DNA of 64,000 nucleotides from UBA4416 sp020846025 (GCA_963169295.1 CAUJDD010000102.1:62001-126000), one strand, 5' to 3'; positions 46,049-54,725 are shown, counted from the stretch's first letter. The notes: generated from the letters alone by a model not told the origin. Program-made: numbers and translations.

Positions 46049-47170
46049 ATGAATTTTGTTGTTTCTTCATCAGCCTTATTAAAACACCTAAAATCTATCA
46101 GCGGCGTTTTAAACACAAGTAATACAATTCCCATTTTAGATTGTTTTTTATTTGACTTAAAAGACAACAACCTCACATTAGTGGCTAGTGATATGGAAAC
46201 AACCATTACTACTACCCTAAAAGTAGAAGCATCAGAAAATGGTAATATTGCTATACCAGCAAAAACTTTACTTGAAGCATTAAGTAATTTGCCTGAACAA
46301 CCTGTTTCATTTATTATTGACAAGAAAAAATTTAGTGCTAAACTTAAAACCGAAACTGGAGATTATACCTTAACAGGGCACAATGGCGAAGAATACCCAA
46401 AATTACCAAAAGTAGAATCAGCTACATCTGTTATTATAAAAAGTGATGTTTTAGCTAATGCCATTAATAAAACCATTTTCGCAACAGGTAATGATGATTT
46501 AAGACCAGTGATGAGTGGAGTGTATTGCCAATTTAGCGAAGACAACTCAATTTTTGTTGCAACCGATGCTCATAAACTAGTGCGTTACACACGCCACGAT
46601 GCTAAAGCTGGTGCTTCTGCATCTTTTATTATGCCAAAAAAACCACTTAATGTTTTAAAAAACTTATTACTTGGAATTGATGATGCAGTAAAAGTAGAAT
46701 TTAATAAAACAAACGCTTATTTTAATTTTAGTCAAATAAACTTAGTGTGTCGCTTAATTGATGGCAAATACCCCAACTATGAAGCTGTAATTCCAAAACA
46801 AAATCCTAACAAACTAACCGTTGATCGTGCTTCGTTTTTGGGAGCTATTCGTCGAGTGAGTGTATTTGCAAGCAAAGCCACACATCAAATTCGTATTAAA
46901 ATAGCTGGAAGTCAATTAACCATATCAGCAGAAGATTTAGATTTTGCGAACGAAGGACACGAAACACTTGTGTGTACCTATATAGGCGAAGACATGGAGA
47001 TAGGTTTTAACTCAAAATTTGTACTCGAAATGTTGTCTAATCTTGAAAGTGATGAAATAACTATTGAGATGAGTGCTCCTAATCGTGCAGGTATCATTAT
47101 GCCAACTCAAAAAAACAATCCTGCCGAAGATGTACTAATGCTTGTGATGCCTGTAATGCTTAATAATTAA
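46049..47170 (+). CDS. dnaN: DNA polymerase III beta clamp
   Basis: The sliding clamp that tethers the replicative polymerase. The 373-residue product has the three repeated domains of the family: N-terminal LLKHLKSISGVLNTSNTIPILDCF (key NTIPILDCF), the middle domain with FATGNDDLRPVMSGVYC, and the C-terminal part ending PAEDVLMLVMPVML, whose hydrophobic edge binds clamp partners. Length and motifs are normal. It stands alone, not next to dnaA, recF or gyrB. Confidence 0.97.
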   Translation: MNFVVSSSALLKHLKSISGVLNTSNTIPILDCFLFDLKDNNLTLVASDMETTITTTLKVEASENGNIAIPAKTLLEALSNLPEQPVSFIIDKKKFSAKLKTETGDYTLTGHNGEEYPKLPKVESATSVIIKSDVLANAINKTIFATGNDDLRPVMSGVYCQFSEDNSIFVATDAHKLVRYTRHDAKAGASASFIMPKKPLNVLKNLLLGIDDAVKVEFNKTNAYFNFSQINLVCRLIDGKYPNYEAVIPKQNPNKLTVDRASFLGAIRRVSVFASKATHQIRIKIAGSQLTISAEDLDFANEGHETLVCTYIGEDMEIGFNSKFVLEMLSNLESDEITIEMSAPNRAGIIMPTQKNNPAEDVLMLVMPVMLNN

Positions 47171-47252
47171 TATATAGCGATAAACAGATAGTTAAGTTAT
47201 AAATAACATTTGTATCTAATGCCTATTAAGCGGTTATCCTATTTCTTTTTGT

Positions 47253-47284
47253 AATATTTTTACTGCATAGCAGTAGAAAATATT
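47253..47284 (+). terminator. Long AT-rich hairpin downstream of dnaN
   Basis: AATATTTTTACTGC (47253-47266) pairs with GCAGTAGAAAATATT (47270-47284), a 14-bp stem with one bulge and a 3-base loop. It lacks a T-run after it, so it may protect or end the dnaN message. Confidence 0.45.
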
Positions 47285-47321
47285 TGTGAAATAATCTATT
47301 CACATTAACAGAATCAATCCA

Positions 47322-47329
47322 CCCCCCCC
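47322..47329. repeat. C8 homopolymer tract
   Basis: Eight consecutive C in a strongly AT-rich intergenic region, 57 bases upstream of the -33 element of the response regulator gene. No other such run was noticed in the window. Confidence 0.6.
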
Positions 47330-47385
47330 ATATTAAACAAAAGCACATAATGTCCTTTTACGGCTCAAATTTGATAAATATCATT

Positions 47386-47415
47386 TTGTGGTTTAAGTTA
47401 TAAATCTTACTTTTG
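47386..47415 (+). promoter_or_regulatory. Canonical Bacteroidota promoter (TTG - 19 nt - TACTTTTG)
   Basis: -33 TTG at 47386-47388 and -7 TACTTTTG at 47408-47415, spacer 19. It precedes the response regulator ATG (47440) by 25 bases. It is the best complete promoter in the window. Confidence 0.65.
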
Positions 47416-47439
47416 TTTAAAATTAATCTAAATAAGAAA

Positions 47440-48096
47440 ATGATTTCTGTATTAATAGCTGATAAAAACTATTTAAGTCGTTTGGGCTTATATACTTTAC
47501 TAAGTAATTCGGCTCATTTTGAGGTTGATTACATTGAAAATGAAGCATTTGAAGAAATTTTACTTGCAATTAAAAAATATAAACCAAAGGTTTTAGTACT
47601 TGACTTTCAATCCCTTGGTTTAAATATGAACCAACTAGAAACCATTTCTAAAACGTTTAACCGTTTACAAATATTAGCCATTACAGATTATCTCCATAAA
47701 TCGGATATGATGATGGCTTTAGAAAGTGGGATTAAAAGTTATTTATTAAAAGAGTGCGACAAGGAAGAAATTATCGAAGCATTACATGCTACTTATAACG
47801 GACAGCGTTTTTTATGTGGAAAAATTGCACATTATTTGGCTTCGCCACAAGAAGAAAGTATCATTCGACATGAACTCGATAAGGTATCTTGCAAGGGCTT
47901 AGGTATTACCGATCGAGAATTAGACATTATTCGATTAATCTCCGAAGGTTTATCCAATAAATTAATAGCAGATAAATTAGAACTAAGTACACATACTGTG
48001 AACACTCATCGCAAAAATATTATGACTAAGCTTGGTATCCCAAACACAGCGGGAATAGTAATGTTTGCAGTTAGAAATAACTTATTAGCAGCTTAA
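47440..48096 (+). CDS. LuxR/NarL-type response regulator with degenerate receiver
   Basis: Start ATG 47440 (MISVLIADKNYLSR); an in-frame TTG at 47413 lies within the -7 element. The 218-residue protein has a receiver domain (1-120) with the phospho-acceptor D55 in VLVLDFQ, Thr in LAITDY and Lys in YLLKE, but the acidic pair after the first strand is ADKN, with one acidic residue where two are usual. The C-terminal LuxR HTH (about 150-212: TDRELDIIRLISEGLSNKLIAD, key ISEGLSNKLIADKL, then STHTVNTHRKNI) is intact. No histidine kinase adjoins. It may act without normal phosphorylation. Confidence 0.85.
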   Translation: MISVLIADKNYLSRLGLYTLLSNSAHFEVDYIENEAFEEILLAIKKYKPKVLVLDFQSLGLNMNQLETISKTFNRLQILAITDYLHKSDMMMALESGIKSYLLKECDKEEIIEALHATYNGQRFLCGKIAHYLASPQEESIIRHELDKVSCKGLGITDRELDIIRLISEGLSNKLIADKLELSTHTVNTHRKNIMTKLGIPNTAGIVMFAVRNNLLAA

Positions 48097-48101
48097 ATAT
48101 A

Positions 48102-48215
48102 ATGGGCACTACATCTTTAGAAATAGGTGATTATTTTATCTTACTTTTTATTGCTTTAGTTTTAGGATTGGGAATTTACACCATTGTAAAATTTATGAGA
48201 AATAAGAATATTTAA
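48102..48215 (+). CDS. 37-residue single-span membrane protein
   Basis: A tiny gene 5 bases after the response regulator stop. It encodes MGTTSLEIGDYF, a hydrophobic stretch (about 12-30: FILLFIALVLGLGIYTIV) and a basic tail (KFMRNKNI). The span and the positive-inside tail fit a real single-pass protein. It probably shares the regulator mRNA. No family recognised; conservation would decide if it is real. Confidence 0.5.
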   Translation: MGTTSLEIGDYFILLFIALVLGLGIYTIVKFMRNKNI

Positions 48216-48239
48216 CCCAAAATACACCAAACAATTAGC

Positions 48240-48247
48240 TATCTTTG
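48240..48247 (+). promoter_or_regulatory. -7 element TATCTTTG before guaA
   Basis: Matches TAnnTTTG, 10 bases from ATG 48257, implying a leaderless or very short leader transcript. No -33 TTG is seen. Confidence 0.4.
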
Positions 48248-48256
48248 TTAGCTATT

Positions 48257-49786
48257 ATGCAAGAACAAATTTTAATTCTCGATTTTGGTTCACAATTTAC
48301 ACAACTCATCGCGCGTAGATTACGAGAGATGAACGTATATTGCGAAATTCACCCATTTAACAAAATACCTGAAATAACTTCACAAATAAAGGGTGTCATT
48401 TTATCTGGTAGCCCACATAGTGTAAGGCAAGAAAAACCACTTAATCCGGATTTATCAAACATAAAAGGTAAATTACCTTTGCTCGGAATCTGTTATGGAG
48501 CACAATTACTTTCACACTTTTATGGTGGTGAAGTGGGCATGTCAAATTCAAGAGAATACGGTCGTGCTAACTTAAACTTTGTGGATCATGAGAACCCATT
48601 ATTTAAAGATATTTCAAATAATTCACAAGTGTGGATGAGTCACGGTGATACCATTGTAAAAATTCCAAGTAATTATAAAATAATTAGTAGTACCCACGAT
48701 GTAAAAATTGCTGGTTACGCCATTGAAGGTGAACAAAGTTGGGGTATTCAATTCCATCCAGAAGTGTATCACTCTACCGAGGGTACTAAACTTCTCGAAA
48801 ATTTTGTAAAAGGTATTTGTGGTTGTAAAGGCAACTGGACATCTGCATCATTTATTGATTTAACAGTAAAAGAATTAAAAGAAAAACTTGGAAACGATAA
48901 AGTAGTTTTAGGATTATCAGGTGGCGTGGATAGTAGTGTAGCTGCGGTTTTGCTTCATAAAGCAATAGGTACTAATTTACATTGCATCTTTGTGGACAAT
49001 GGTTTATTACGCAAAAATGAATTTGAAAATGTGTTAGATTCATATAAACACATGGGACTTAACGTAAAAGGTGTAAATGCCAAACAAAGATTTTATGAAG
49101 CACTAAAGGGCTTAACCGACCCAGAAGCAAAACGTAAAGCAATAGGAAAAGTTTTTGTTGATGTATTTGATGATGAATCTAAATTAATTAGTGATGCAAA
49201 ATGGTTAGGGCAAGGTACCATATATCCTGATGTTATTGAGAGTTTATCTGTAAATGGTCCCTCAGCAACGATTAAATCTCACCACAATGTAGGTGGATTA
49301 CCAGATTATATGAAACTAAAAGTAGTTGAACCCCTTCGCAGTTTATTTAAAGACGAGGTAAGACGTGTAGGAACAGCATTAGGTATTGATGCTTCATTAA
49401 TTGGACGACATCCTTTTCCAGGACCAGGATTAGCTATTCGTATATTAGGAGATATCACTGCACAAAAAGTAGAATTACTACAACATGCCGATTCTATATT
49501 TATTGAAAATTTAAAATCGGAAGGATTATATGATAAAGTATGGCAAGCAGGTGTTATTTTATTGCCTATACAAAGTGTAGGTGTAATGGGCGATGAACGC
49601 ACCTATGAACAAGTGGTTGCACTTCGAGCGGTTTCATCTACTGACGGAATGACGGCCGATTGGTGTCATTTACCTTATGAATTTTTAGCGAAAGTTTCCA
49701 ACGAGATTATTAATAAAGTAAAAGGTATAAATCGTGTGGTATATGACATTAGCTCTAAACCACCTGCTACTATTGAATGGGAATAA
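48257..49786 (+). CDS. guaA: GMP synthase (glutamine-hydrolysing)
   Basis: Converts XMP to GMP with ammonia from glutamine. ATG 48257 (MQEQILILDFGSQFTQ) chosen over an upstream TTG inside the promoter motif. The 509-residue protein has the class I amidotransferase domain (nucleophile in GICYGAQLL, His in QFHPEVYHS), the PP-loop synthetase domain (GLSGGVDSSVAAVL) and the dimerisation domain (IGRHPFPGPGLAIR, ending SSKPPATIEWE). Complete and typical. Followed after 15 bases by the LysM gene. Confidence 0.97.
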   Translation: MQEQILILDFGSQFTQLIARRLREMNVYCEIHPFNKIPEITSQIKGVILSGSPHSVRQEKPLNPDLSNIKGKLPLLGICYGAQLLSHFYGGEVGMSNSREYGRANLNFVDHENPLFKDISNNSQVWMSHGDTIVKIPSNYKIISSTHDVKIAGYAIEGEQSWGIQFHPEVYHSTEGTKLLENFVKGICGCKGNWTSASFIDLTVKELKEKLGNDKVVLGLSGGVDSSVAAVLLHKAIGTNLHCIFVDNGLLRKNEFENVLDSYKHMGLNVKGVNAKQRFYEALKGLTDPEAKRKAIGKVFVDVFDDESKLISDAKWLGQGTIYPDVIESLSVNGPSATIKSHHNVGGLPDYMKLKVVEPLRSLFKDEVRRVGTALGIDASLIGRHPFPGPGLAIRILGDITAQKVELLQHADSIFIENLKSEGLYDKVWQAGVILLPIQSVGVMGDERTYEQVVALRAVSSTDGMTADWCHLPYEFLAKVSNEIINKVKGINRVVYDISSKPPATIEWE

Positions 49787-49801
49787 TTTATAAATAGTAA
49801 G

Positions 49802-51448
49802 ATGAATTTTATAAAACAGTCATATCTTATTTTATCATTTCTGATGTTTGTTGGGCTTTATACTCAAGCGCAAGTTAAATCATCAGAAATAAAAACCATT
49901 AATGGAAAAAAATATTATATACATAAGGTAGAAAAAGGACAAAGTTTATATGCTATTGCAAAGGTTTATGAAACGGATATAAATTCAATATTAGCCGAAA
50001 ATGATGAAGCCATAGATGGATTAAGAGCAGGGCAAGAACTAAAAATTCCATTTGATAACCATTTATTACAACAAAATAACATCAACCAAATAGATACGAA
50101 TAAATACGCATATCATACAATATTAAAAGGAGAAACTATTTATAGCATTACTAAGAAGTATGGCATTGATGAAAAAAAACTAGCCGCATATAATGCAGGG
50201 CTTACATCTAATATAAAAGAAGGACAAGTAATAGTTGTAGGCGAAAAAAAGAGAACAACACATGCAATAACTACTCAACCTATAAAAACAACCCAAGCAC
50301 CAAAACAGGAAATTAAACTGGAGCCTTTCATTCATAAACCTAAAAAAACATCGTATGTAATAGGCTTATTACTTCCTTTTAAATTAGCAGAAAGCGAATC
50401 AATTAATATTGATGAATTGGTTAAAACTAATGGAAAATTCCCATTTGCTCAAGATTTATCATTAGATTTTTATACAGGGTTTAAAAAAGCGGTGGACTCA
50501 TTAAATAATGCCAATTTTGAAGTTACTATAAGATTGTATGATACCGATGATAGAGACACTTCAAAAATTGAAGCGATTTGTAAAAGCAATGAATTTAAAA
50601 AACTCGACGCCGTATTTGGTCCACTTTATGCGGGTATGTTTAAAATTGTAGCTAAACATGCTAAGCAATACCAAATTCCAATTATATCTCCAGTTGTACA
50701 ACAAAATAAAATTCTGTTCGAGAGTCCTAATGCTAGTAAAATAACGCCTTCAACATATACACTTATAGAGTCTTTAGCTGACTTTACGCTCGATTCTTTT
50801 CTTAATAGTAAAGTTATTATTGTAAACACAACTGCAAAAGATATAGCATACACCAAAACGTTTAAAGCCGAGTATAATAATGCACTTCAAAAAAAACATA
50901 TTAATTTAAAAGACTCAGCTATCGAAGTTAAAGGCATTGCTGGTGTAAAAGCCGCTTATATGCCAGGAAAGAAAAATATTATTGTGATGTTTACAAACAA
51001 TCAAGTGTTTTTACAAGATTTTATTACACAATTACATATTTTTTCAGATAAAAAAGATATTGTACTAATGGGATTTCAATCAACCACAAATATTGATAAT
51101 TTAGACCAAGAATATTTAAACAACCTTCAATTTCATTTTGCCACTTCTAATCACTTAAACTACCAAGATAGCGCAACTATACGACTAACAAAATATTATC
51201 AATCTATATACGGTACAGATCCAAGCGATTATTATTTTTTAGGATATGACATTGCAACGTATTATTTAGAACATCTAAAAACTATTGGTCCTGATTTTTT
51301 TAATAATTTAGATAATTACGAAACAACAGGAGTATATACAGGGTTTAGATTTTATCAACCTGATAAAGAAACTGGGTTTGAAAATACAGCAACATATATC
51401 TACAAATATTCAAATTATAAATTATACCAAATAAACTGGAAACAATAA
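49802..51448 (+). CDS. LysM protein with periplasmic-binding-protein-like domain
   Basis: A 548-residue exported protein: signal peptide (1-23, ends YTQAQ), LysM 1 (about 38-83, VEKGQSLYAIAKVY), LysM 2 (about 103-147, ILKGETIYSITKKYG), a linker and a type 1 periplasmic-binding-like domain (about 180-548: GLLLPFKLAES, LDAVFGPLYAGMFKIVAKHA, key FGPLYAGM, and YFLGYDIATYYLEHL). LysM binds peptidoglycan. The binding-like domain resembles LppC/amino-acid-receptor folds, so it may activate a wall enzyme or sense a ligand. It is downstream of guaA and probably co-transcribed with the DUF502 gene (21 bases). Confidence 0.85.
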   Translation: MNFIKQSYLILSFLMFVGLYTQAQVKSSEIKTINGKKYYIHKVEKGQSLYAIAKVYETDINSILAENDEAIDGLRAGQELKIPFDNHLLQQNNINQIDTNKYAYHTILKGETIYSITKKYGIDEKKLAAYNAGLTSNIKEGQVIVVGEKKRTTHAITTQPIKTTQAPKQEIKLEPFIHKPKKTSYVIGLLLPFKLAESESINIDELVKTNGKFPFAQDLSLDFYTGFKKAVDSLNNANFEVTIRLYDTDDRDTSKIEAICKSNEFKKLDAVFGPLYAGMFKIVAKHAKQYQIPIISPVVQQNKILFESPNASKITPSTYTLIESLADFTLDSFLNSKVIIVNTTAKDIAYTKTFKAEYNNALQKKHINLKDSAIEVKGIAGVKAAYMPGKKNIIVMFTNNQVFLQDFITQLHIFSDKKDIVLMGFQSTTNIDNLDQEYLNNLQFHFATSNHLNYQDSATIRLTKYYQSIYGTDPSDYYFLGYDIATYYLEHLKTIGPDFFNNLDNYETTGVYTGFRFYQPDKETGFENTATYIYKYSNYKLYQINWKQ

Positions 51449-51469
51449 TATACAATCCTAGTATAATTG

Positions 51470-52042
51470 ATGAATAAGTTCTTAAAATATTTTCTTCAAG
51501 GCTTGGTATTGTGTATTCCTATTGGTTTAACCTTAATGGTATTAATAAAAATCTTTTTCATATTTGAAGACCTCTTCTCTTTTGTTAGATTTACGAAATT
51601 ACCGTTCTTAGATACAATTATTTCATTAGTAAGTTTAGTTGTATTCATCGCATTAATAGGCTTATTAGCCTCATCATTCATATTCAAAAGGTTATTTGAA
51701 TTTTTTGAAGAAAAAATAGAACAGGCTCCTGTAATTCGTCATATTTATTCTCCAATAAAAGATTTTATGAATGCTTTTATGGGTAATAAAAAAAGTTTTA
51801 ATAAACCTGTTTTAGTACTTACAAATCCGCAAGCCAATATACAAGAAGTTGGATTTATAACTCAAGAAGATTTATCGGATTGGGGAATTAAAGATAAATA
51901 TGCAGTGTATCTTCCCTACTCTTACTCATTCTCTGGAAGGCTTGTAATAGCGCCAAAAGAGCAAATAACACCTATAAACGCTGACGGTGGAGATGCTATG
52001 AAATTCATCATTTCTGGAGGTGTAACTGACGTAGATAAGTAA
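51470..52042 (+). CDS. DUF502 membrane protein
   Basis: ATG 51470 (MNKFLKYFLQG) chosen; an upstream TTG is in frame. A 190-residue protein with two membrane helices (about 8-30 and 50-72), the signature GLVLCIPIGLTLMV, then EQAPVIRHIYSPIKDFMNAF (key IRHIYSPIKDF) and VYLPYSYSFSGRLVIAPKEQI, all typical of DUF502. The family is widespread and membrane-bound; no function is established that I can name. Probably in one transcript with the LysM gene. Confidence 0.88.
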   Translation: MNKFLKYFLQGLVLCIPIGLTLMVLIKIFFIFEDLFSFVRFTKLPFLDTIISLVSLVVFIALIGLLASSFIFKRLFEFFEEKIEQAPVIRHIYSPIKDFMNAFMGNKKSFNKPVLVLTNPQANIQEVGFITQEDLSDWGIKDKYAVYLPYSYSFSGRLVIAPKEQITPINADGGDAMKFIISGGVTDVDK

Positions 52043-52079
52043 TTTATCTAATTAAAATCATATTATTTTCTTATTTTCA

Positions 52080-52093
52080 TTGAGTAACATCAT
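52080..52093 (+). promoter_or_regulatory. Candidate CRP/FNR-type operator upstream of nirK
   Basis: TTGAG-TAAC-ATCAT is an imperfect TTGA-N6-TCAA-like palindrome. It lies 33 bases upstream of the -7 element and about 110 bases before nirK, as expected for an anaerobic or nitric-oxide activator. The match is imperfect. Confidence 0.3.
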
Positions 52094-52125
52094 GTATAAT
52101 CGTAGCTTATCTATCAAATAGTATT

Positions 52126-52133
52126 TACCTTTG
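52126..52133 (+). promoter_or_regulatory. -7 element TACCTTTG before nirK
   Basis: Matches TAnnTTTG, 70 bases upstream of the nirK ATG. No -33 TTG at usual spacing, as might be expected for an activator-dependent promoter. Confidence 0.45.
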
Positions 52134-52202
52134 TTCTGAAATTAATTGTTCTTTATCTTCATAAATAATCCATTAAATAAAAACTCATAAATAAATAGTA
52201 TT

Positions 52203-53270
52203 ATGAAAAGTAGAATAACCATAACTAGCATAGTCATTGCACTTGTGCTTAGCGCTTGTAACAGCGGTTCAACAGCTGACAAAGCAAAAAACGAAAACCA
52301 AAAATCTTCTGAACAAAAAGCTACATCAACATCTGCTATTGATATGGTTGCTGAAGGCCAACCTGAAGTAGCACAAGTTACTGGAGCTCCTAATGTTCCT
52401 GCTCCTGTTGGAGATAGAAAACCTAAAAAATTAATTGTAAATTTAGAAACTACAGAAATTGAAGCTGAAATTGCTGATGGAAAAAAATACACTTTTTGGA
52501 CATTTAATAATACCGTTCCGGGAAGCTTTATTCGTGTGCGTGAAGGTGACGAAGTAGAATTACACTTAAAAAATGCTGAGAATAGTATTATGCCACATAA
52601 TATTGATTTACATGCTGTAAACGGACCAGGTGGAGGTGCAGAGCCTACTTTTGCATCACCTGGAAAAGAAGCAGTGTTTACATTTAAAGCATTAAACCCT
52701 GGTTTATATGTATATCACTGTGCTGCGCCTCCTGTTCCTATGCATATTGGTAATGGTATGTATGGATTAATATTAGTTGAGCCAGCTGGAGGTCTTAAAA
52801 AAGTTGATCGTGAATACTATGTAATGCAAGGAGAATTTTATACTAAAGCTGGTAAATCAGATGTGTTAGAATTTGATAACGATAAAGCTGTAGCTGAAAA
52901 TCCAGACTATGTTTTATTTAATGGTAAAAAAGGATCTATGCTTGGACAAAATGTTTTAGAAGCTAAAGTAGGAGAAACAGTTAGATTTTTTGTGGGAAAT
53001 GGTGGACCAAATTTAGTGTCTTCATTCCATGTCATAGGTGAAATTTTCGACAATGTATATTTAGAAGGTGGCTCTACTGTTTCACATAATATTCAAACAA
53101 CCATTGTTCCTGCCGGAGGATCGGCCATAGTTGAGTTTAAAGTTGAAGTACCTGGCGTATATAACATTGTTGATCACTCATTATCACGTACTTTTAATAA
53201 GGGTTGTTTAGGTCAATTAAAGGTTGTTGGCGAGGAAAATCCTAAAGTATATAAAAAAGGTGGATTTTAA
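52203..53270 (+). CDS. nirK: Copper-containing nitrite reductase (AniA-type, NO-forming)
   Basis: Reduces nitrite to nitric oxide. The 355-residue lipoprotein has a lipobox VLSAC (C19), then two cupredoxin domains. Copper and catalytic residues are seen: MPHNIDLHAV (type 1 His, catalytic Asp, type 2 His), YHCAAPPVPMHIGNGM (type 2 His, type 1 Cys, His and Met), SSFHVIGEIFDNVY (catalytic His) and VDHSLSRTFNKG (type 2 His). The wording matches AniA of Neisseria better than the soluble Alcaligenes type. As a lipoprotein it would face the periplasm or outer membrane. First gene of an operon with SUMF1-like and Sco-like genes. Confidence 0.93.
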   Translation: MKSRITITSIVIALVLSACNSGSTADKAKNENQKSSEQKATSTSAIDMVAEGQPEVAQVTGAPNVPAPVGDRKPKKLIVNLETTEIEAEIADGKKYTFWTFNNTVPGSFIRVREGDEVELHLKNAENSIMPHNIDLHAVNGPGGGAEPTFASPGKEAVFTFKALNPGLYVYHCAAPPVPMHIGNGMYGLILVEPAGGLKKVDREYYVMQGEFYTKAGKSDVLEFDNDKAVAENPDYVLFNGKKGSMLGQNVLEAKVGETVRFFVGNGGPNLVSSFHVIGEIFDNVYLEGGSTVSHNIQTTIVPAGGSAIVEFKVEVPGVYNIVDHSLSRTFNKGCLGQLKVVGEENPKVYKKGGF

Positions 53271-53280
53271 CGACAAAACA

Positions 53281-54123
53281 TTGAAACGTAATTATATAGT
53301 CAATTTTAGTATTTTAATAAGCTTAATGGTAAGTATTGGCTCTTGTAATAAACAAGAGCCATTATCTTTTGTTACACCTCAATCAAATCAAAATGAGATA
53401 ATACCTATAAAAACAGATGTAAACATGCTTACAATTACAGGTGGGATGTACTTACCGTTTTATAGTTCTAACGATTCATTAGTTAAAGTTGACTCATTTT
53501 TAATTGACGAACATCCAGTAACTAACCAAGATTATTTATTATTTGTAAAAGCAAATCCTCAATGGCGTCGTTCGCAAATTAAAAAGATTTTTGAAGATGG
53601 TAACTATTTAAAACATTGGGTAAACGACACCACGTTACCTGTAAATAGTAATCCCCAAGCAGCCATTTGTAATGTGTCTTGGTATGCAGCTAAGGCCTAT
53701 GCCAAAGCAGTTGGTAAACGATTACCAACCCTCGATGAATGGGAATTTGTGGCTATGGCCGATACAGACACATCTAATGCTCGTTCCAAAAAATCTTACT
53801 CTGATAACATTGTGAATCTATACCTAGAAAAAAACAGACAATTAAATCCTGTAAAACAATCGCCTGCTAATTATTGGGGAGTTTATAATATGTTTGATTT
53901 GGTTTGGGAATGGACAGATGATTTTAATTCAGTACTTGTATCGGGTGAATCAAGAGCTGGAGAATATGGCGATAAAAATTTAGTTTGTGCTGCAGGGGCT
54001 ACTAGTGCTACAGATGTTTTAAATTATGCGGCTTTTATGAGGTTTGGATTAAGAACAAGTTTAAAAGCTAATTACACTGTAAACAATTTAGGGTTTAGAT
54101 GTGCAAAAGATATTAATCATTAA
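53281..54123 (+). CDS. SUMF1/formylglycine-generating-enzyme-like lipoprotein in nirK operon
   Basis: I chose TTG 53281 (translated MKRNYIVNFSILISLMV), 10 bases after nirK, because it gives a clean lipoprotein signal ending SIGSC. A longer in-frame version would begin inside nirK. The 280-residue protein has SUMF1 features: FLIDEHPVTNQDYLLFV, VSWYAAKAYAKAVGKRLPT (key KRLPTLDEWEF), NMFDLVWEWTDDF and NLGFRCAKD. Yet the two catalytic cysteines of true formylglycine enzymes seem absent (see findings). A structural or maturation role for NirK is inferred from position only. Confidence 0.85.
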   Translation: MKRNYIVNFSILISLMVSIGSCNKQEPLSFVTPQSNQNEIIPIKTDVNMLTITGGMYLPFYSSNDSLVKVDSFLIDEHPVTNQDYLLFVKANPQWRRSQIKKIFEDGNYLKHWVNDTTLPVNSNPQAAICNVSWYAAKAYAKAVGKRLPTLDEWEFVAMADTDTSNARSKKSYSDNIVNLYLEKNRQLNPVKQSPANYWGVYNMFDLVWEWTDDFNSVLVSGESRAGEYGDKNLVCAAGATSATDVLNYAAFMRFGLRTSLKANYTVNNLGFRCAKDINH

Positions 54124-54134
54124 AAAACTATTCT

Positions 54135-54725
54135 ATGAAACGAATTATCATTTTCATTTTCTCACTACTAACACTAGTTTCATGCCATCAAAAAACTGAC
54201 AAAGTTGTAAAAGAGTTACCTGCTGATTCGATATTTCATCTAACTTCCGATTGGCAAAATCAAAATGGAACAACATTAAAACTAAATGATTTAAGAGGTA
54301 AAACATTAGTAGTAGTCATGATTTACACAAGTTGTAAAACAGCCTGTCCTATTTTAGTAGCAGACATGAAACGGATTGAAAAATCTATTCTTGAAAAAAA
54401 CTTAGACAAAATATCATTGGTACTTGTGTCGATTGACCCTGAAGTAGATACACCTCAGCGATTAAAAGAATTTGCTAATACTGGCGGAATGGATAAATCA
54501 CATTGGGTATTTTTAAGAAGTAACGAAGAAGCAACTCAAGAATTTGCAAATGTACTTTCTATGAAGTACAAAAAAATATCACCAGTAGATTTTTCTCACT
54601 CTAACATCATTAGTATTTTTAATCCAGATGGTGAGTTAATAATCCAAGAAGAAGGTGCAAATATTAATACGCAAAAAGTAGCAGCTAAAGTGAATGAAGT
54701 GGTAGAAATAAGTTCAAAAGAATGA
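54135..54725 (+). CDS. SCO1/SenC-family copper-handling lipoprotein
   Basis: A 196-residue lipoprotein: lipobox TLVSC (C17), then a thioredoxin-fold domain with the metal-binding TSCKTACPILVADM (CxxxC) and the distant SHSN histidine (near 155). VSIDPEVDTPQRLKEF is the family signature. Sco proteins deliver copper or reduce cysteines in copper enzymes. Third gene of the nirK operon, 11 bases after the SUMF1-like gene, so NirK copper loading is the likely job. Confidence 0.9.
   Translation: MKRIIIFIFSLLTLVSCHQKTDKVVKELPADSIFHLTSDWQNQNGTTLKLNDLRGKTLVVVMIYTSCKTACPILVADMKRIEKSILEKNLDKISLVLVSIDPEVDTPQRLKEFANTGGMDKSHWVFLRSNEEATQEFANVLSMKYKKISPVDFSHSNIISIFNPDGELIIQEEGANINTQKVAAKVNEVVEISSKE

Noticed and set aside
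52203..53270. Possible loss of a catalytic His in NirK, because GGH of the Alcaligenes enzyme is absent
   Set aside because: The AniA-type enzyme uses the His in SSFHVIGE, which is present.
53224..53280. Frameshift or long overlap between nirK and the SUMF1-like gene
   Set aside because: The overlap disappears with the TTG start at 53281, which gives a normal lipoprotein signal.
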